64,000 bases of DNA from Gemmobacter aquatilis (GTDB lineage: Bacteria > Pseudomonadota > Alphaproteobacteria > Rhodobacterales > Rhodobacteraceae): the NCBI RefSeq assembly GCF_900110025.1, contig NZ_FOCE01000006.1:62001-126000 (forward strand), read 5' to 3'. Below, in pieces: positions 16,708 to 26,170 of the stretch. Made by a program: the position numbers and the translations under genes. Each line of letters begins with the position of its first letter. The first letter of the stretch is position 1. The notes under the pieces were generated by a model, which searched no databases, was not told the origin of the DNA, and saw only the letters and a program-made list of their open reading frames with translations.

Positions 16708-18345
16708 ATGGGGTGGCTTGTTGACGAAACCGGACTTGAGAAGAACAGGGCGAATTTTGAACCCCTGTCACCACTGTCGCATCTAAGGCGCGCCGCCGAT
16801 ATCCATGCCGACCGGACAGCGCTGGTGTGGAAGGGCATACGGCGCAGCTATGCCGATTATGCGCAGCGGGTCAGCCAGTTGGCCTCGGCGCTGGTGGGGC
16901 GCGGTATTGCACCCGGCGATGTGGTGGCGACGCTGCTGCCCAATATCCCGCAACAGGCCGAGGCGCATTTCGGCGTGCCCGCCTGTGGCGCGGTGATCAA
17001 CACCATCAACACCCGTCTGGATGCCGATACGGTCGGCTATATCTTCGGCCATGCCGGGGCGAAGATCGTGCTGGTCGATACAGCCCTGATCTCGTTGGCA
17101 GAGGCGGCGATCAAAAAGATGCAGGGCCCGGCGCCGCAAATCGTCGAGGTGGCCGACCGCGAAGCGGGTTTCAGCCCGACTGGTCACTATCTGGAATATG
17201 AAGAACTGATGGCCGAGGGCGACCCGTCTTTCGACTGGATCCTGCCGCAGGACGAATGGGAAAGCCTGGCGATCAACTACACTTCGGGCACGACGGGGCG
17301 GCCCAAGGGTGTCGTCTCGCATCATCGTGGTGCCTATCTGGCAACGATGGCCAATGTGATCGCCTGGCGGATGCAGTTGTTCCCGGTCTATCTGACCATC
17401 GTGCCAATGTTCCACTGCAACGCCTGGTGCCACCCCTGGATGATTCCGATGATGGGCGGCACTGTGGTCTGCTGTCGCGACATCACGGCCAAGGCGATTT
17501 ATGAGTCCATAGCCGACGAAGGGGTGACGCATTTCGGCGGCGCACCCATCGTGCTCAACACCCTGATCAACGCGAAAGACGAAGATCGCCGCAGCTTTGA
17601 CCATGTGGTCGAGGTGTTCACCGCAGGCGCCCCGCCGCCCGCCGCCACGCTTGCCGCGATCGAGCCGTTGGGTTTCAACGTCACACAGGTTTACGGCCTG
17701 ACCGAAACCTACGGCCCGTCCACCGAATGCCTGTGGAAACCCGAATGGGAGGGCAAGACCGGCGAGGATCGTGCGGCCTACAAGGCCCGCACCGGCGTGG
17801 CCATGGTCGCGCTGGAGGGGGCAGAGGTGCATGACACCCATGGTCAGCCCGTCGCCCGCGACGCGGCGCATCTGGGCGAAATCTCTTTGCGCGGCAATAT
17901 GGTGATGAAGGGCTACTACAAGAACCCCGAAGCCACCGCCGAAGCGTTCAAGGGCGGCTGGTTCCGGTCCGGTGACATCGCGTTCCAGCACCCGGATGGC
18001 TATATCAAGATCACCGACCGCGCGAAGGACATCATCATTTCGGGCGGCGAGAATGTGTCCTCGGTCGAGGTGGAGGGCGCGTTGATGCACCATCCCGCCG
18101 TCAGCCTCTGTGCTGTGGTAGCCAAGCCGGACGAGAAATGGGGCGAAGTGCCCTGCGCCTTTGTCGAGCTGAAACCCGGTGCCGAGGCGACGGAGGATGA
18201 GCTGATCAAGTTCTGCCGTGCCCGTCTGGCAGGTTTCGCCACGCCCAAGGCAGTGGTGTTCTGCGATCTGCCCAAGACCTCGACCGGCAAGATCCAGAAA
18301 TTCGAGCTGCGCGCCGTGGCCAAGCTGATGGCGCAGCAAGGATGA
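16708..18345 (+). CDS. AMP-forming acyl-CoA synthetase (DmdB / medium-chain ligase type)
   Basis: This 545-residue ANL-superfamily enzyme activates a carboxylic acid with ATP and CoA. It shows YTSGTTGRPKG (near 190-200), the YGLTETYGPS loop, the GWFRSGDIA hinge region and the C-terminal catalytic lysine in KTSTGKIQK. Similar proteins in Rhodobacterales are annotated as 3-methylmercaptopropionyl-CoA ligase or as fatty acyl-CoA ligase; the sequence alone does not decide. The ATG at 16708 is chosen because GGAGG lies seven bases upstream. A much longer open frame upstream is antisense to the transporter gene and is not coding. The stop overlaps the next start (ATGA). Confidence 0.9.
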   Translation: MGWLVDETGLEKNRANFEPLSPLSHLRRAADIHADRTALVWKGIRRSYADYAQRVSQLASALVGRGIAPGDVVATLLPNIPQQAEAHFGVPACGAVINTINTRLDADTVGYIFGHAGAKIVLVDTALISLAEAAIKKMQGPAPQIVEVADREAGFSPTGHYLEYEELMAEGDPSFDWILPQDEWESLAINYTSGTTGRPKGVVSHHRGAYLATMANVIAWRMQLFPVYLTIVPMFHCNAWCHPWMIPMMGGTVVCCRDITAKAIYESIADEGVTHFGGAPIVLNTLINAKDEDRRSFDHVVEVFTAGAPPPAATLAAIEPLGFNVTQVYGLTETYGPSTECLWKPEWEGKTGEDRAAYKARTGVAMVALEGAEVHDTHGQPVARDAAHLGEISLRGNMVMKGYYKNPEATAEAFKGGWFRSGDIAFQHPDGYIKITDRAKDIIISGGENVSSVEVEGALMHHPAVSLCAVVAKPDEKWGEVPCAFVELKPGAEATEDELIKFCRARLAGFATPKAVVFCDLPKTSTGKIQKFELRAVAKLMAQQG

Positions 18346-18836
18346 CCCTGCGCGCAGAAACGCCGCAGGACGCGGCGGAAATCTCGGCGCTGACCAGCGC
18401 CGCCTTTGCCACGGAGGCCCATGCCAGCGGCACCGAGGCACAGATTGTGGAGCGGCTGCGCAAGGCTGATGCGCTGCTGCTGTCCATCGTCTGCGAGGAG
18501 GGCGGGCGGCTGGTCGGCCATATCGCCGCCTCGCCAGTGCTTGTCGGCGGGCAGCCGGGCTGGGCCGGGATCGGCCCGCTTTCCGTCTTGCCCGATCTGC
18601 AACGCAGCGGGATCGGCTCTGCCCTGATGACAGAGGCGCTGCGCCAGTTGCGAGCGCTGGGACAGGGCGGCGTCGTGCTGGTGGGCGATCCGGGCTATTA
18701 CACTCGCTTCGGTTTTGTGGCCGATCCGGCGTTGCATGTGCGCGGCATACCAGCGGAATATGTGCTGTCACAACCCTTTGCCTCCCGGCGTTCCGGTGGG
18801 ATCCGTTTTCATCCCGCCTTCGGTCTGGAAGGATAA
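18342..18836 (+). CDS. GNAT-family N-acetyltransferase
   Basis: This 164-residue protein has the GNAT fold: IGPLSVLPDLQRSGIGSALM is the acetyl-CoA pyrophosphate loop (Q/RxxGxG/A), preceded by strand GRLVGHIAASPV and followed by VVLVGDPGYYTRFGFV, a pattern typical of the YhbS-like subgroup that acts on small molecules or proteins. Its start overlaps the acyl-CoA ligase stop by four bases, so the two are cotranslated. GNATs next to acyl-CoA ligases sometimes acylate and silence the ligase lysine; that is a possibility here, not shown. Confidence 0.85.
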   Translation: MTLRAETPQDAAEISALTSAAFATEAHASGTEAQIVERLRKADALLLSIVCEEGGRLVGHIAASPVLVGGQPGWAGIGPLSVLPDLQRSGIGSALMTEALRQLRALGQGGVVLVGDPGYYTRFGFVADPALHVRGIPAEYVLSQPFASRRSGGIRFHPAFGLEG

Positions 18837-18916
18837 GGGCCTTCCGGCGCGGGATGCGGTTGTGACCCCGATTCAGACAGGCTAAGCTTTCTGAAACGTG
18901 GCAAAAAAGGCCCTCA

Positions 18917-19942
18917 ATGCGCAGCACGGCGCTGAAGAAATATCAGAAGCTGGAAAGCTCGGGTCTCTGGCGAGAGGCACCGGAACTGCAGCGCCGTGAG
19001 GTGGTTGTGGCCTTTGGCGAAGCATCGCTGACACTGTCTGATCCGCGCACCGAAACCGCACTGTCCCACTGGTCGCTTCCCGCCGTGGAACGGATCAATC
19101 CGGGTGAATTGCCCGCACTTTACGCCCCCGGACGCCAGGCGCTGGAAACGCTGGAACTGGAAGACCCCACGATGATCGCCGCGCTGGAAACCGTGCGCAG
19201 CGCCGTGGCGTCAGAGCGGCCTAAGCCGGGACGGCTGCGCGGGCAGTTGCTGTTGGGGGGCACTTTGCTGGTGGTGTTGCTGGCGGCGGCCTTCCTGCCA
19301 GGGGCACTGATCGAACATACGGCGACCATGGTACCCGCGGCAATGCGTCAGAACATCGGTCAGGTGGCGCTGAACGATCTGTCACGCGTGACAGGCGCCC
19401 CCTGCGCCGATCCCTCCGGGCAGGCGGCGTTGGACCGGCTGGCGATACGGCTGTTCGGCGAAGATCCGCCACAATTGCGCGTGCTGCCAGATGGCGCGGC
19501 GCTGGCCATGCATCTGCCCGGGCGCATCATCACGCTCAACCGCAGCCTGATCGAGCAAGAGAATGGGCCAGAGGTCGCCTCGGGCTTCGCACTGGCCGAG
19601 GCGGCGCGCGCGGCGGCCAGTGATCCGCTGGTGCCCCTATTGCGCCACGCCGGATTGCGGGCAACCTTCACCCTGCTGACCACCGGCCAACTGGACCCTG
19701 CGGCGATCGAAGGCTACGGCGCAGAATTGCTGTTGCAGCGCCCACTGACCCTTGCCGCCGAACCGCTGCTGGACCAGTTCGAGGCTGCAGGCGTGCCCGC
19801 GACCCCTTACGCCCGTGCGCTGGACCCGACAGGCGAAGCAACTCTGGCCCTGATCGAGGCGGATCCTTTCGCCAAAGGAACCCCTGGCCCCATTCTCGCA
19901 GATGGTGACTGGATCAGCCTTCAGGCAATCTGCGCGGAGTAA
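18917..19942 (+). CDS. Membrane protein with a C-terminal domain resembling an inactive M48 peptidase
   Basis: This 341-residue protein has a cytoplasmic N-terminus of about 108 residues, one transmembrane helix (about 109-128) and an exported C-terminal domain. In that domain RIITLNRSLIEQENGPEVA is laid out like the strand and helix that precede the HExxH helix of M48 peptidases, but the next residues read SGFALAEAARA, so the zinc-binding histidines are missing. If the likeness is real, it is a pseudo-peptidase. I know no function for this group in Rhodobacteraceae. It stands alone, 80 bp after the GNAT gene. Confidence 0.6.
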   Translation: MRSTALKKYQKLESSGLWREAPELQRREVVVAFGEASLTLSDPRTETALSHWSLPAVERINPGELPALYAPGRQALETLELEDPTMIAALETVRSAVASERPKPGRLRGQLLLGGTLLVVLLAAAFLPGALIEHTATMVPAAMRQNIGQVALNDLSRVTGAPCADPSGQAALDRLAIRLFGEDPPQLRVLPDGAALAMHLPGRIITLNRSLIEQENGPEVASGFALAEAARAAASDPLVPLLRHAGLRATFTLLTTGQLDPAAIEGYGAELLLQRPLTLAAEPLLDQFEAAGVPATPYARALDPTGEATLALIEADPFAKGTPGPILADGDWISLQAICAE

Positions 19943-20015
19943 AGCCCCCCGGCAGGCAAGCTACCGGAGAATCAAGGTCCAGACTGCTCTGTGCGACCTG
20001 AAATTGGCTCGGGGC

Positions 20016-21332
20016 TTAACGCAGGAAGGCATCCCCGAACCCGGCAGAACGGGCAGCGCGCAGCGCAGCCTGAGCCTGTGAAGCATCCGCAAACGGGCCT
20101 GCCAGCACGATCTGTACCGGCTTTCCGCCCTGCTTCGCGCGCGCCGTTCCGGTCGGCAGACCTGCGGCGCGCAAACGTGCCCGCGCGCCATCTGCATTGG
20201 CGGGAACACCAAAGCTGCCAACCTGCACATAAATCTTGCCGCCCACTGCTGCGGCGGCCGCCTTGGGTTCGGAATGGGTTGAGATTTGCACCATCGGGCG
20301 CGGGGTCTTGGTGGAAATGACGACACGCTGGCCCGGCACAACCTGCTGCACCACCAGTTGAGCCGGAACTTCACGCGTCCAGACACGATCCTGCTCGCCC
20401 TGCCCTGTCACGGTGCCCTGCCCGCGATACGGATTCAGCCGGTCATCCTTCCAGGCAAGCTTGTAGCCTTTGGGCACGACAACCTCGGTCAGTTGCGCCT
20501 CGGGGGCGGGGGCGTAGGTGACAGCCGCCCCGCCCGCCACGCGCACAGGGGCAGCCCGCACAACAGCAGGTGCAGGCACAGAGGGCGCCTCTGCGCTGCG
20601 CCGCACAGCCTGCCCAGCCGGAGGATAAAGACCCGCACCGACGCGGGCACCTTCGCCCATTGCAACCGTTCCGTAGATCGGCGCGCGCACACCGTTCAGC
20701 GTGCCGTCGCCGCGCGTACACAAAACCGCAGTGCCCCCGTTCGACAGCGCCACCACTTTCGGCACCGGCGCGCTTTTGAAACAGCCGATCTTGCCGGCAC
20801 CGATCTGCATCGGAACGAACACCGGATCGACGGGGCGCGGCGCAGCCGTATTCATCACCACCGCACGAGGTTGCGCCTGTGGCTGCACAACAGGGGCAGG
20901 CAAGGCGCGGGTAGAATAGCTGCTGTCGGCCGACATCACGGCCGCAGGAGGAGCCACGCGAATCTTTGGCGGGGTTTTCAGGCTGGCAACCGTGTCGATG
21001 GGTTTGCCCACCGCAGGGCTCGGGGCGGGTTGCGGGGCTTGGGCAACCACAGCAGGTGGGGCAACCTGCACCGGCTTGGCCATGGCCTGAAGGGTCGGCG
21101 GATAGCCGCACAGCGCCTTGCGGTTCGAGCTGACGCGCGGCACCCATGTCGTGCGCCCGCTCAGCCCCGCGCGCAGGAAAACACAGCCGCGGCTATCCAC
21201 ATACATTTGCCCCTTGAAGCCGGCGGGGGGAAGCTCGGCAGGACCACCGATCTGCGCCACCGTTTGCGCTTGCGCAACAGTTACCCCAGCGACGGCCGCG
21301 AAAACGGCAGCAGTGACAATCCTGCGAAACAT
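20016..21332 (-). CDS. Periplasmic SPOR-domain protein
   Basis: This 438-residue protein has a signal peptide (1-22, ending AQA), a region with four cysteines, long Pro/Ala/Val-rich linkers, and a C-terminal SPOR domain (about 360-438, GKIYVQVGSFGVPANA to the end). SPOR domains bind denuded peptidoglycan glycans at the septum, so a role in division or envelope maintenance is likely. The start at 21332 places the signal peptide correctly; an upstream ATG at 21362 would add ten polar residues. It lies 65 bp after upp on the same strand and may be transcribed with it or alone. Confidence 0.85.
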   Translation of the reverse strand: MFRRIVTAAVFAAVAGVTVAQAQTVAQIGGPAELPPAGFKGQMYVDSRGCVFLRAGLSGRTTWVPRVSSNRKALCGYPPTLQAMAKPVQVAPPAVVAQAPQPAPSPAVGKPIDTVASLKTPPKIRVAPPAAVMSADSSYSTRALPAPVVQPQAQPRAVVMNTAAPRPVDPVFVPMQIGAGKIGCFKSAPVPKVVALSNGGTAVLCTRGDGTLNGVRAPIYGTVAMGEGARVGAGLYPPAGQAVRRSAEAPSVPAPAVVRAAPVRVAGGAAVTYAPAPEAQLTEVVVPKGYKLAWKDDRLNPYRGQGTVTGQGEQDRVWTREVPAQLVVQQVVPGQRVVISTKTPRPMVQISTHSEPKAAAAAVGGKIYVQVGSFGVPANADGARARLRAAGLPTGTARAKQGGKPVQIVLAGPFADASQAQAALRAARSAGFGDAFLR

Positions 21333-21397
21333 ATCTTCACCCCAAGTGCTTGAGCGAATCATGCGGCAGGATTGTCGCTGAGTAAAGAGGTAATCCC

Positions 21398-22042
21398 TTA
21401 TTTAGTGCCGAACATGCGGTCCCCCGCATCTCCTAGCCCGGGGACAATATATCCATGGTCATTGAGGTGCGAATCCAACGAGGCCGTGACAATCGGCACG
21501 TCGGGATGCGCCTCTTTCATGCGCTGCACCCCTTCCGGTGCCGCCAGAAGGCACAGGAAGCGGATATTCTTTGCCCCCGATTGTTTCAACAGATCAATCG
21601 CCGCCGCACTGGAATTGCCGGTGGCCAGCATCGGGTCCACCACGATGCACATCCGCTCTTCAAGCTGATCCGGCACCTTGTAATAGTATTGGACCGGCTG
21701 CAGCGTTTCCGGGTCGCGATACAATCCGACAAAGCCCACCCGTGCTGCCGGGATCAGTTCCAGAATACCATCGAGCAGCCCGTTGCCCGCCCGCAGGATC
21801 GAGATCAGCGCCAGTTTCTTGCCGTCGATGCAGGGGGCATCCATCGGCTCCAGCGGCGTGTCGATCCGCGTGGTGGTCATCGGCAATTCGCGCGTCACCT
21901 CATAGGCCAGCAGCAGGCTGATTTCGCGCAGCAGCCGCCGGAACCCTGCGGTCGAGGTTTCCTTGTCGCGCATGATCGACAGCTTGTGCTGCACCAGCGG
22001 ATGATTGACGATAGTCAGATGCGGCAGCGGTGCAGCGGTCAT
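21398..22042 (-). CDS. upp: Uracil phosphoribosyltransferase
   Basis: This 214-residue enzyme makes UMP from uracil and PRPP. The PRPP-binding loop is [14 protein letters not shown] (about 131-144), and the uracil site appears as [13 protein letters not shown] near the C-terminus. Length fits bacterial Upp. It is the last gene of the cdd-deoA-deoB-add-upp operon and its ATG overlaps the add stop (ATGA), so free uracil produced by nucleoside breakdown can be recaptured. Confidence 0.96.
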   Translation of the reverse strand: MTAAPLPHLTIVNHPLVQHKLSIMRDKETSTAGFRRLLREISLLLAYEVTRELPMTTTRIDTPLEPMDAPCIDGKKLALISILRAGNGLLDGILELIPAARVGFVGLYRDPETLQPVQYYYKVPDQLEERMCIVVDPMLATGNSSAAAIDLLKQSGAKNIRFLCLLAAPEGVQRMKEAHPDVPIVTASLDSHLNDHGYIVPGLGDAGDRMFGTK

Positions 22043-23028
22043 TGGGCAGTCTCCAGTTTCTTGGCAAGGGCTTGGCGGGTGTCAGCATCGCAAAAGGCGG
22101 CCTCCAGCGCGGTCCGGTTGAGCGTGGCGAACACGCCATCATCCCACTCGAACGCGTCGTGCAGCCGGTCCCATTCGCGGGCCATGGTGGTGTGGAAGAA
22201 CGGCGGGTCATCGGTTGAAACCGTCACCTTCACGCCGCGATCATACAACTGGCCGATCGGGTGGCTGCGCCAGTCCGGGTAAAGGCCAAGTGCGATGTTG
22301 GAGCCGGGGCAAACCTCCAGCACGGTGCCGCGTTCCGCCAGTTCATCGACCAGCGCCAGGTCTTCGATGGCGCGCACCCCGTGCCCGATGCGCGTAGGGT
22401 TCAGCGCCTTGAGCGTGGCGCGAATATGCTCCGGCCCGCGCCATTCACCTGCATGGGCGGTGATGCCCAGCCCCGCCTCGCGGGCACAATCGAAGGCCCA
22501 CAGAAAATCCTCGGGCTCGCAAACCTTCTCGTCGCCCGCAATGCCAAAGCCGGTGACGAAACGCCCGGCGGTTTCCGCCGCACAGCGCGCGGCCTCTTTC
22601 GCCTTGTCCGGGCCGAAATGGCGGATCGGGGTGACGATGGCGCGCAGGGTAATGCCAAGTTCAGCCTCGGCCTGTGCCGCCGCATCCTCGATGGCGGCCA
22701 GATAATCGCGCCATGCCACCAGATCGCGCCCGCCGCAAAAATCGGGGCTAAGGAAAGTTTCCGCATAGATCACGCCACTTGCGGCGCATTCTTCCAGCAC
22801 GGCCAGCGTCAGGCGATGGTAATCCATCGGGCTTTGCAGCACCGAGGTCGCCGCCTCGTACACCTTCAGGAAATGCCAGAAGTCACGATAGGTGTAATGC
22901 CCCCGCTCGTCGAAAATGCCCGAGATGTCGACTTTCCTTTCCTGCGACAGCCCGCGAATGAAGGCGGGCGGCGCGGCCCCTTCCAGATGCAGATGCAGTT
23001 CCAGTTTCGGATGGGATTTCAGGCTCAT
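22039..23028 (-). CDS. add: Adenosine deaminase
   Basis: This 329-residue zinc enzyme deaminates (deoxy)adenosine to (deoxy)inosine. It shows the N-terminal metal motif HLHLEG (12-17), the HAGEWRGP segment with the third histidine and catalytic Glu region, and STDDPPF near 270 for the remaining ligand. The ATG at 23028 is preceded by GGAG and overlaps the deoB stop; a longer frame upstream lies inside deoB. A close homologue could be adenine deaminase, but the HAGE and DDPP context and the operon favour the nucleoside. Confidence 0.9.
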   Translation of the reverse strand: MSLKSHPKLELHLHLEGAAPPAFIRGLSQERKVDISGIFDERGHYTYRDFWHFLKVYEAATSVLQSPMDYHRLTLAVLEECAASGVIYAETFLSPDFCGGRDLVAWRDYLAAIEDAAAQAEAELGITLRAIVTPIRHFGPDKAKEAARCAAETAGRFVTGFGIAGDEKVCEPEDFLWAFDCAREAGLGITAHAGEWRGPEHIRATLKALNPTRIGHGVRAIEDLALVDELAERGTVLEVCPGSNIALGLYPDWRSHPIGQLYDRGVKVTVSTDDPPFFHTTMAREWDRLHDAFEWDDGVFATLNRTALEAAFCDADTRQALAKKLETAQ

Positions 23029-24221
23029 AGGAAGCTCCGCCCCGGGCCTTGCGCCGGAATGTCCAGATGCGCGGCCAGACTGGTGGCCACATCGGTGAAG
23101 GCGCAAAGCCCGATCTCTCCCGCGCCCTTTCCTGCAATCAACACCGGCACCCGTTCGCGCGTGTGTTCGGTGCCGGGGAAGGTGGGATCGTTGCCATGAT
23201 CGGCTGTAAACAGCGCCAGATCGCCCGGTTGCAGCCGCGCCAGAAACGCCCCGGCGCGCGCATCGAACCGTTCCAGCGCGCGGGCATAGCCCGACACGTC
23301 GCGCCGGTGGCCATACAGGCTGTCAAACTCGACGAAGTTCGCAAAGGTCAAGGAACCGGGCTCTGCCTCAGCCACAAGCCGGTCCAGATGATCGAAAAGT
23401 GCAGCGTCATCCTTGCCCTTGTGCAGACGAGAGATCCCCCGATGCGAGAAGATGTCACCGATCTTGCCAATGGCATGGGTCACACGCCCCGCCCCGGCGG
23501 CCCAATCCAGCAGGGTCGGCGCCGGGGGGGCGATGGCAAAATCGCGTCGGTTGGCGGTGCGGGCAAAACTGCCCGGCGCCCCCACGAAGGGCCGCGCGAT
23601 CACCCGCCCGACCTTCATCGCATGAAGGCTGGGCGCCAGCGCCTGACACAGCGCAATCAACCGCTCCAGCCCGAAGGCCTCTTCATGCGCGGCGATCTGA
23701 AACACGCTGTCGGCCGAGGTGTAGCAGATCGGCCAGCCCGTGCGCAGATGCTCCGCCCCGAGCCGGTCGATGATCGCCGTGCCGCTGGCATGGCAATTGC
23801 CCAGAATGCCATCCGTCCCCGCAAGGGCGCAGACCCGCGCGACCAGATCGGGCGGGAAAGCAGGCTGCGTATCGGGGAAATAGGTCCAGTCCCATGGCAC
23901 CGGCACGCCCGCCAGTTCCCAATGCCCAGATGGCGTATCCTTGCCCGGCGACACCTCGCTCGCCGCCCCCCAAAATCCGCGCGGTACCGCCGTCAGCCCC
24001 GGCACCTCGGCACCGCTGGCCAGACGGCACGCCGCCCCCAGCCCCAGCGCATCCAGATGCGGCAGCCGCAACGGGCCGCTGCGCCCGACCTCGGCCCGCC
24101 CCGCCGCACATGCGGCGGCGATATGGCCAAGCGTATTCGACCCCGCATCGCCAAAAGCGGCCGCATCCGGCGCACCGCCGATACCCACACTATCCATCAC
24201 GATCAGAAAGGCGCGCGCCAT
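23025..24221 (-). CDS. deoB: Phosphopentomutase
   Basis: This 398-residue alkaline-phosphatase-superfamily enzyme interconverts (deoxy)ribose 1-phosphate and 5-phosphate. Metal ligands are visible in [10 protein letters not shown] near the N-terminus and in TADHGNDP and GTEHTRE near 330-345; the phospho-acceptor threonine lies in [12 protein letters not shown] (about 90-101). Length is normal. It overlaps deoA by one base and add by four. No deoC is present in this window, so deoxyribose 5-phosphate must be used elsewhere. Confidence 0.96.
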   Translation of the reverse strand: MARAFLIVMDSVGIGGAPDAAAFGDAGSNTLGHIAAACAAGRAEVGRSGPLRLPHLDALGLGAACRLASGAEVPGLTAVPRGFWGAASEVSPGKDTPSGHWELAGVPVPWDWTYFPDTQPAFPPDLVARVCALAGTDGILGNCHASGTAIIDRLGAEHLRTGWPICYTSADSVFQIAAHEEAFGLERLIALCQALAPSLHAMKVGRVIARPFVGAPGSFARTANRRDFAIAPPAPTLLDWAAGAGRVTHAIGKIGDIFSHRGISRLHKGKDDAALFDHLDRLVAEAEPGSLTFANFVEFDSLYGHRRDVSGYARALERFDARAGAFLARLQPGDLALFTADHGNDPTFPGTEHTRERVPVLIAGKGAGEIGLCAFTDVATSLAAHLDIPAQGPGRSFL

Positions 24222-25531
24222 CAGCCGATCCTTTTCCAGACCAGAGGCGGCTCTTCCGGGCAGATCTCGGCCAGTTCATAGGCCGCCACAACCGCCTGCG
24301 CGGCGGCATCGGCATCGGCTTCGCTGGCGGCATGGATGATGGCCAGCGGCACGCCCCGGTGCATTTCCTCGCCCAGCCCCGCCAGATCGGACAGGCCAAC
24401 GGACGGGTTTACCCGGTCTCCGTCGCGCAACCGCCCGCCCCCCAGATGCACCACCGCCTGCCCCAGCGCAAAGCCGTCAATGGCAGAGACAAAGCCGTCC
24501 CGCGGCGCCAGCACTTCGCGCATCACCGGGGCCGAGGGCAGCCGGTCCGGCCAACGATCCACGAAATCCGCAGGCCCGCCCTGCGCGGCGACCATCCGCC
24601 CGAAATATTCGGCAGCCGCCCCGCTTTCCAGCGCCCGCTCGATCCGCGCCACCCCATCCAGCGCATCATCGGCCAGCCCACCCAGCGCCAAAGCCTCGCC
24701 ACCCAGCGCCGCCGTCAGATCCCACAGCGCCGCATTGACCGACGTGCCGGTCAACGTCTCCATCACCTCGATCACCTCCAGCGCATTGCCCGCCGCCGTG
24801 GCCAGCGGCTGCGACATGTCGGTGATCAGCGCCGCCGTCATGCAGCCCGCCCCCTGCGCCGTCTTGACCAGCGCGCGCGCCAGGGCCTCGGCCTGATCCA
24901 TCGTGCGCATGAAGGCGCCCGAGCCCATCTTCACATCCAGCACCAGCGCCTCCAGCCCCGCCGCCAGCTTTTTCGACAGAATGGAGGCGGTGATCAGGTC
25001 AATGCTTTCCACCGTCGAAGTCACATCGCGGATCGCGTAAAGCCGCCGATCGGCTGGGGCGATTTCGGCACTGGCGGCCACGATGGCGCAGCGGATATCC
25101 GTGATCTGCTGGCGCAACTGGTCTTCGCTCAGCGCGGTGTGAAAGCCGGGAATGGCCTCCAGCTTGTCGAGCGTGCCGCCGGTATGGCCCAGCCCCCGCC
25201 CCGAGATCATCGGCACATAGGCACCGCAGGCCGCCAGCGCCGGGGCCAGCATCAACGAGATGCAGTCGCCGATCCCCCCGGTGGAGTGTTTGTCCAGCAC
25301 CGGGCCAGGCATGTCCCATTCCAGCACCTTGCCGGAATCGCGCATCCCCTCGGTCAACGCCACGCGCCCGGCTTCGCCGAGGCCCTTCAACACGACAGCC
25401 ATGGCAAAGGCCCCGGCCTGCGCATCGGTCACAGCGCCAGAGGCCAGACCAGCCGCGAACCAGCGCAGTTCCTCCACCGACGGGCGGCCCCCATCGCGCA
25501 GCTTGGCGATGATTGTGCGAGCGTCGGTCAT
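24221..25531 (-). CDS. deoA: Thymidine phosphorylase
   Basis: This 436-residue enzyme cleaves thymidine and deoxyuridine with phosphate to the base and deoxyribose 1-phosphate. The phosphate-site signature KHSTGGIGD lies at about 81-89, with the [13 protein letters not shown] segment at about 116-128 and a C-terminal domain with VHLGGGR. Length fits the bacterial family. The ATG at 25531 overlaps the cdd stop (ATGA). The frame is open further upstream but that part is inside cdd. Confidence 0.96.
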   Translation of the reverse strand: MTDARTIIAKLRDGGRPSVEELRWFAAGLASGAVTDAQAGAFAMAVVLKGLGEAGRVALTEGMRDSGKVLEWDMPGPVLDKHSTGGIGDCISLMLAPALAACGAYVPMISGRGLGHTGGTLDKLEAIPGFHTALSEDQLRQQITDIRCAIVAASAEIAPADRRLYAIRDVTSTVESIDLITASILSKKLAAGLEALVLDVKMGSGAFMRTMDQAEALARALVKTAQGAGCMTAALITDMSQPLATAAGNALEVIEVMETLTGTSVNAALWDLTAALGGEALALGGLADDALDGVARIERALESGAAAEYFGRMVAAQGGPADFVDRWPDRLPSAPVMREVLAPRDGFVSAIDGFALGQAVVHLGGGRLRDGDRVNPSVGLSDLAGLGEEMHRGVPLAIIHAASEADADAAAQAVVAAYELAEICPEEPPLVWKRIG

Positions 25532-25920
25532 GTGCGTTCCATGTGGGCCGCCGAGAAGACACCGGGTAACAGCTCTGCCACCGTCATGGTCAGCGCCTTG
25601 CCATCCGTGGTGCAAAGCGTGACCTGCACGTCCTGCGCCGCGAATTCAGCAAGTTTCTGGCGGCAGCCACCACAGGGCGGCACCGGCGACGGGCTGTCGG
25701 CGATCACGCAAACCTCTGCGATCCGCGTTTCGCCCGCTGCAACCATGGCGGCAATGGCACCGGCTTCGGCGCAGGTGCCTTCGGGATAGGCGACGTTTTC
25801 GACATTGCAGCCGGAATAGACGGCGCCCGAGGCCGTACGGATCGCCGCCCCGACCTTGAAACGCGAATAGGGCGCGTAAGCGTTCTCACGAACCTTGGTA
25901 GCAGCGTCAAGCAAGGGCAT
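25528..25920 (-). CDS. cdd: Cytidine deaminase
   Basis: This 130-residue tetrameric-type enzyme deaminates (deoxy)cytidine. Zinc and catalytic residues are in CAEAGAI (Cys and Glu) and PCGGCRQ, the all-cysteine form, and the substrate segment is NVEN. The ATG at 25920 has GGAG eight bases upstream; a GTG nine bases earlier is the alternative. It is the first gene of the operon, divergent from maeB, with 250 bp between them. I see no clear DeoR- or CytR-like operator there. Confidence 0.94.
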   Translation of the reverse strand: MPLLDAATKVRENAYAPYSRFKVGAAIRTASGAVYSGCNVENVAYPEGTCAEAGAIAAMVAAGETRIAEVCVIADSPSPVPPCGGCRQKLAEFAAQDVQVTLCTTDGKALTMTVAELLPGVFSAAHMERT

Positions 25921-26170
25921 CGGCAACACTCCGGGGATTTGACCAGTCAGTCGGGATTGTGCGGCAGGCCAAGGCGATCTGCAAGCGCCGCCCTTGCAAC
26001 CAGAGCATCCCCGCCCTGCGCAACGTATCCGCCATTGTGTGCGAGGCCGCGTTGGCGCTAACTGTCACGGGGCGGAGGATCAGCAGCCTGTTGAAACAGC
26101 CGTTGGCGCAATCAGTCTTGCGTCAATCAAAAAGTAGTTTAAGGGTAAACCAAATTTCCCGGAGGGCCCG

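Noticed and set aside
16783-18927. Very long minus-strand open frame opposite the acyl-CoA ligase and GNAT genes
   Set aside because: It is antisense to well-conserved enzymes with full motif sets; in GC-rich DNA the lack of stop codons in the opposite frame is a codon-use artefact. The translation is Arg/His/Gln-rich with no recognisable domain.
26118-26130. FNR-like TTGCGTCAATCAA before maeB
   Set aside because: The first half is TTGCG rather than TTGAT and the spacer is 3 rather than 4 bases, so it does not fit the FNR consensus.
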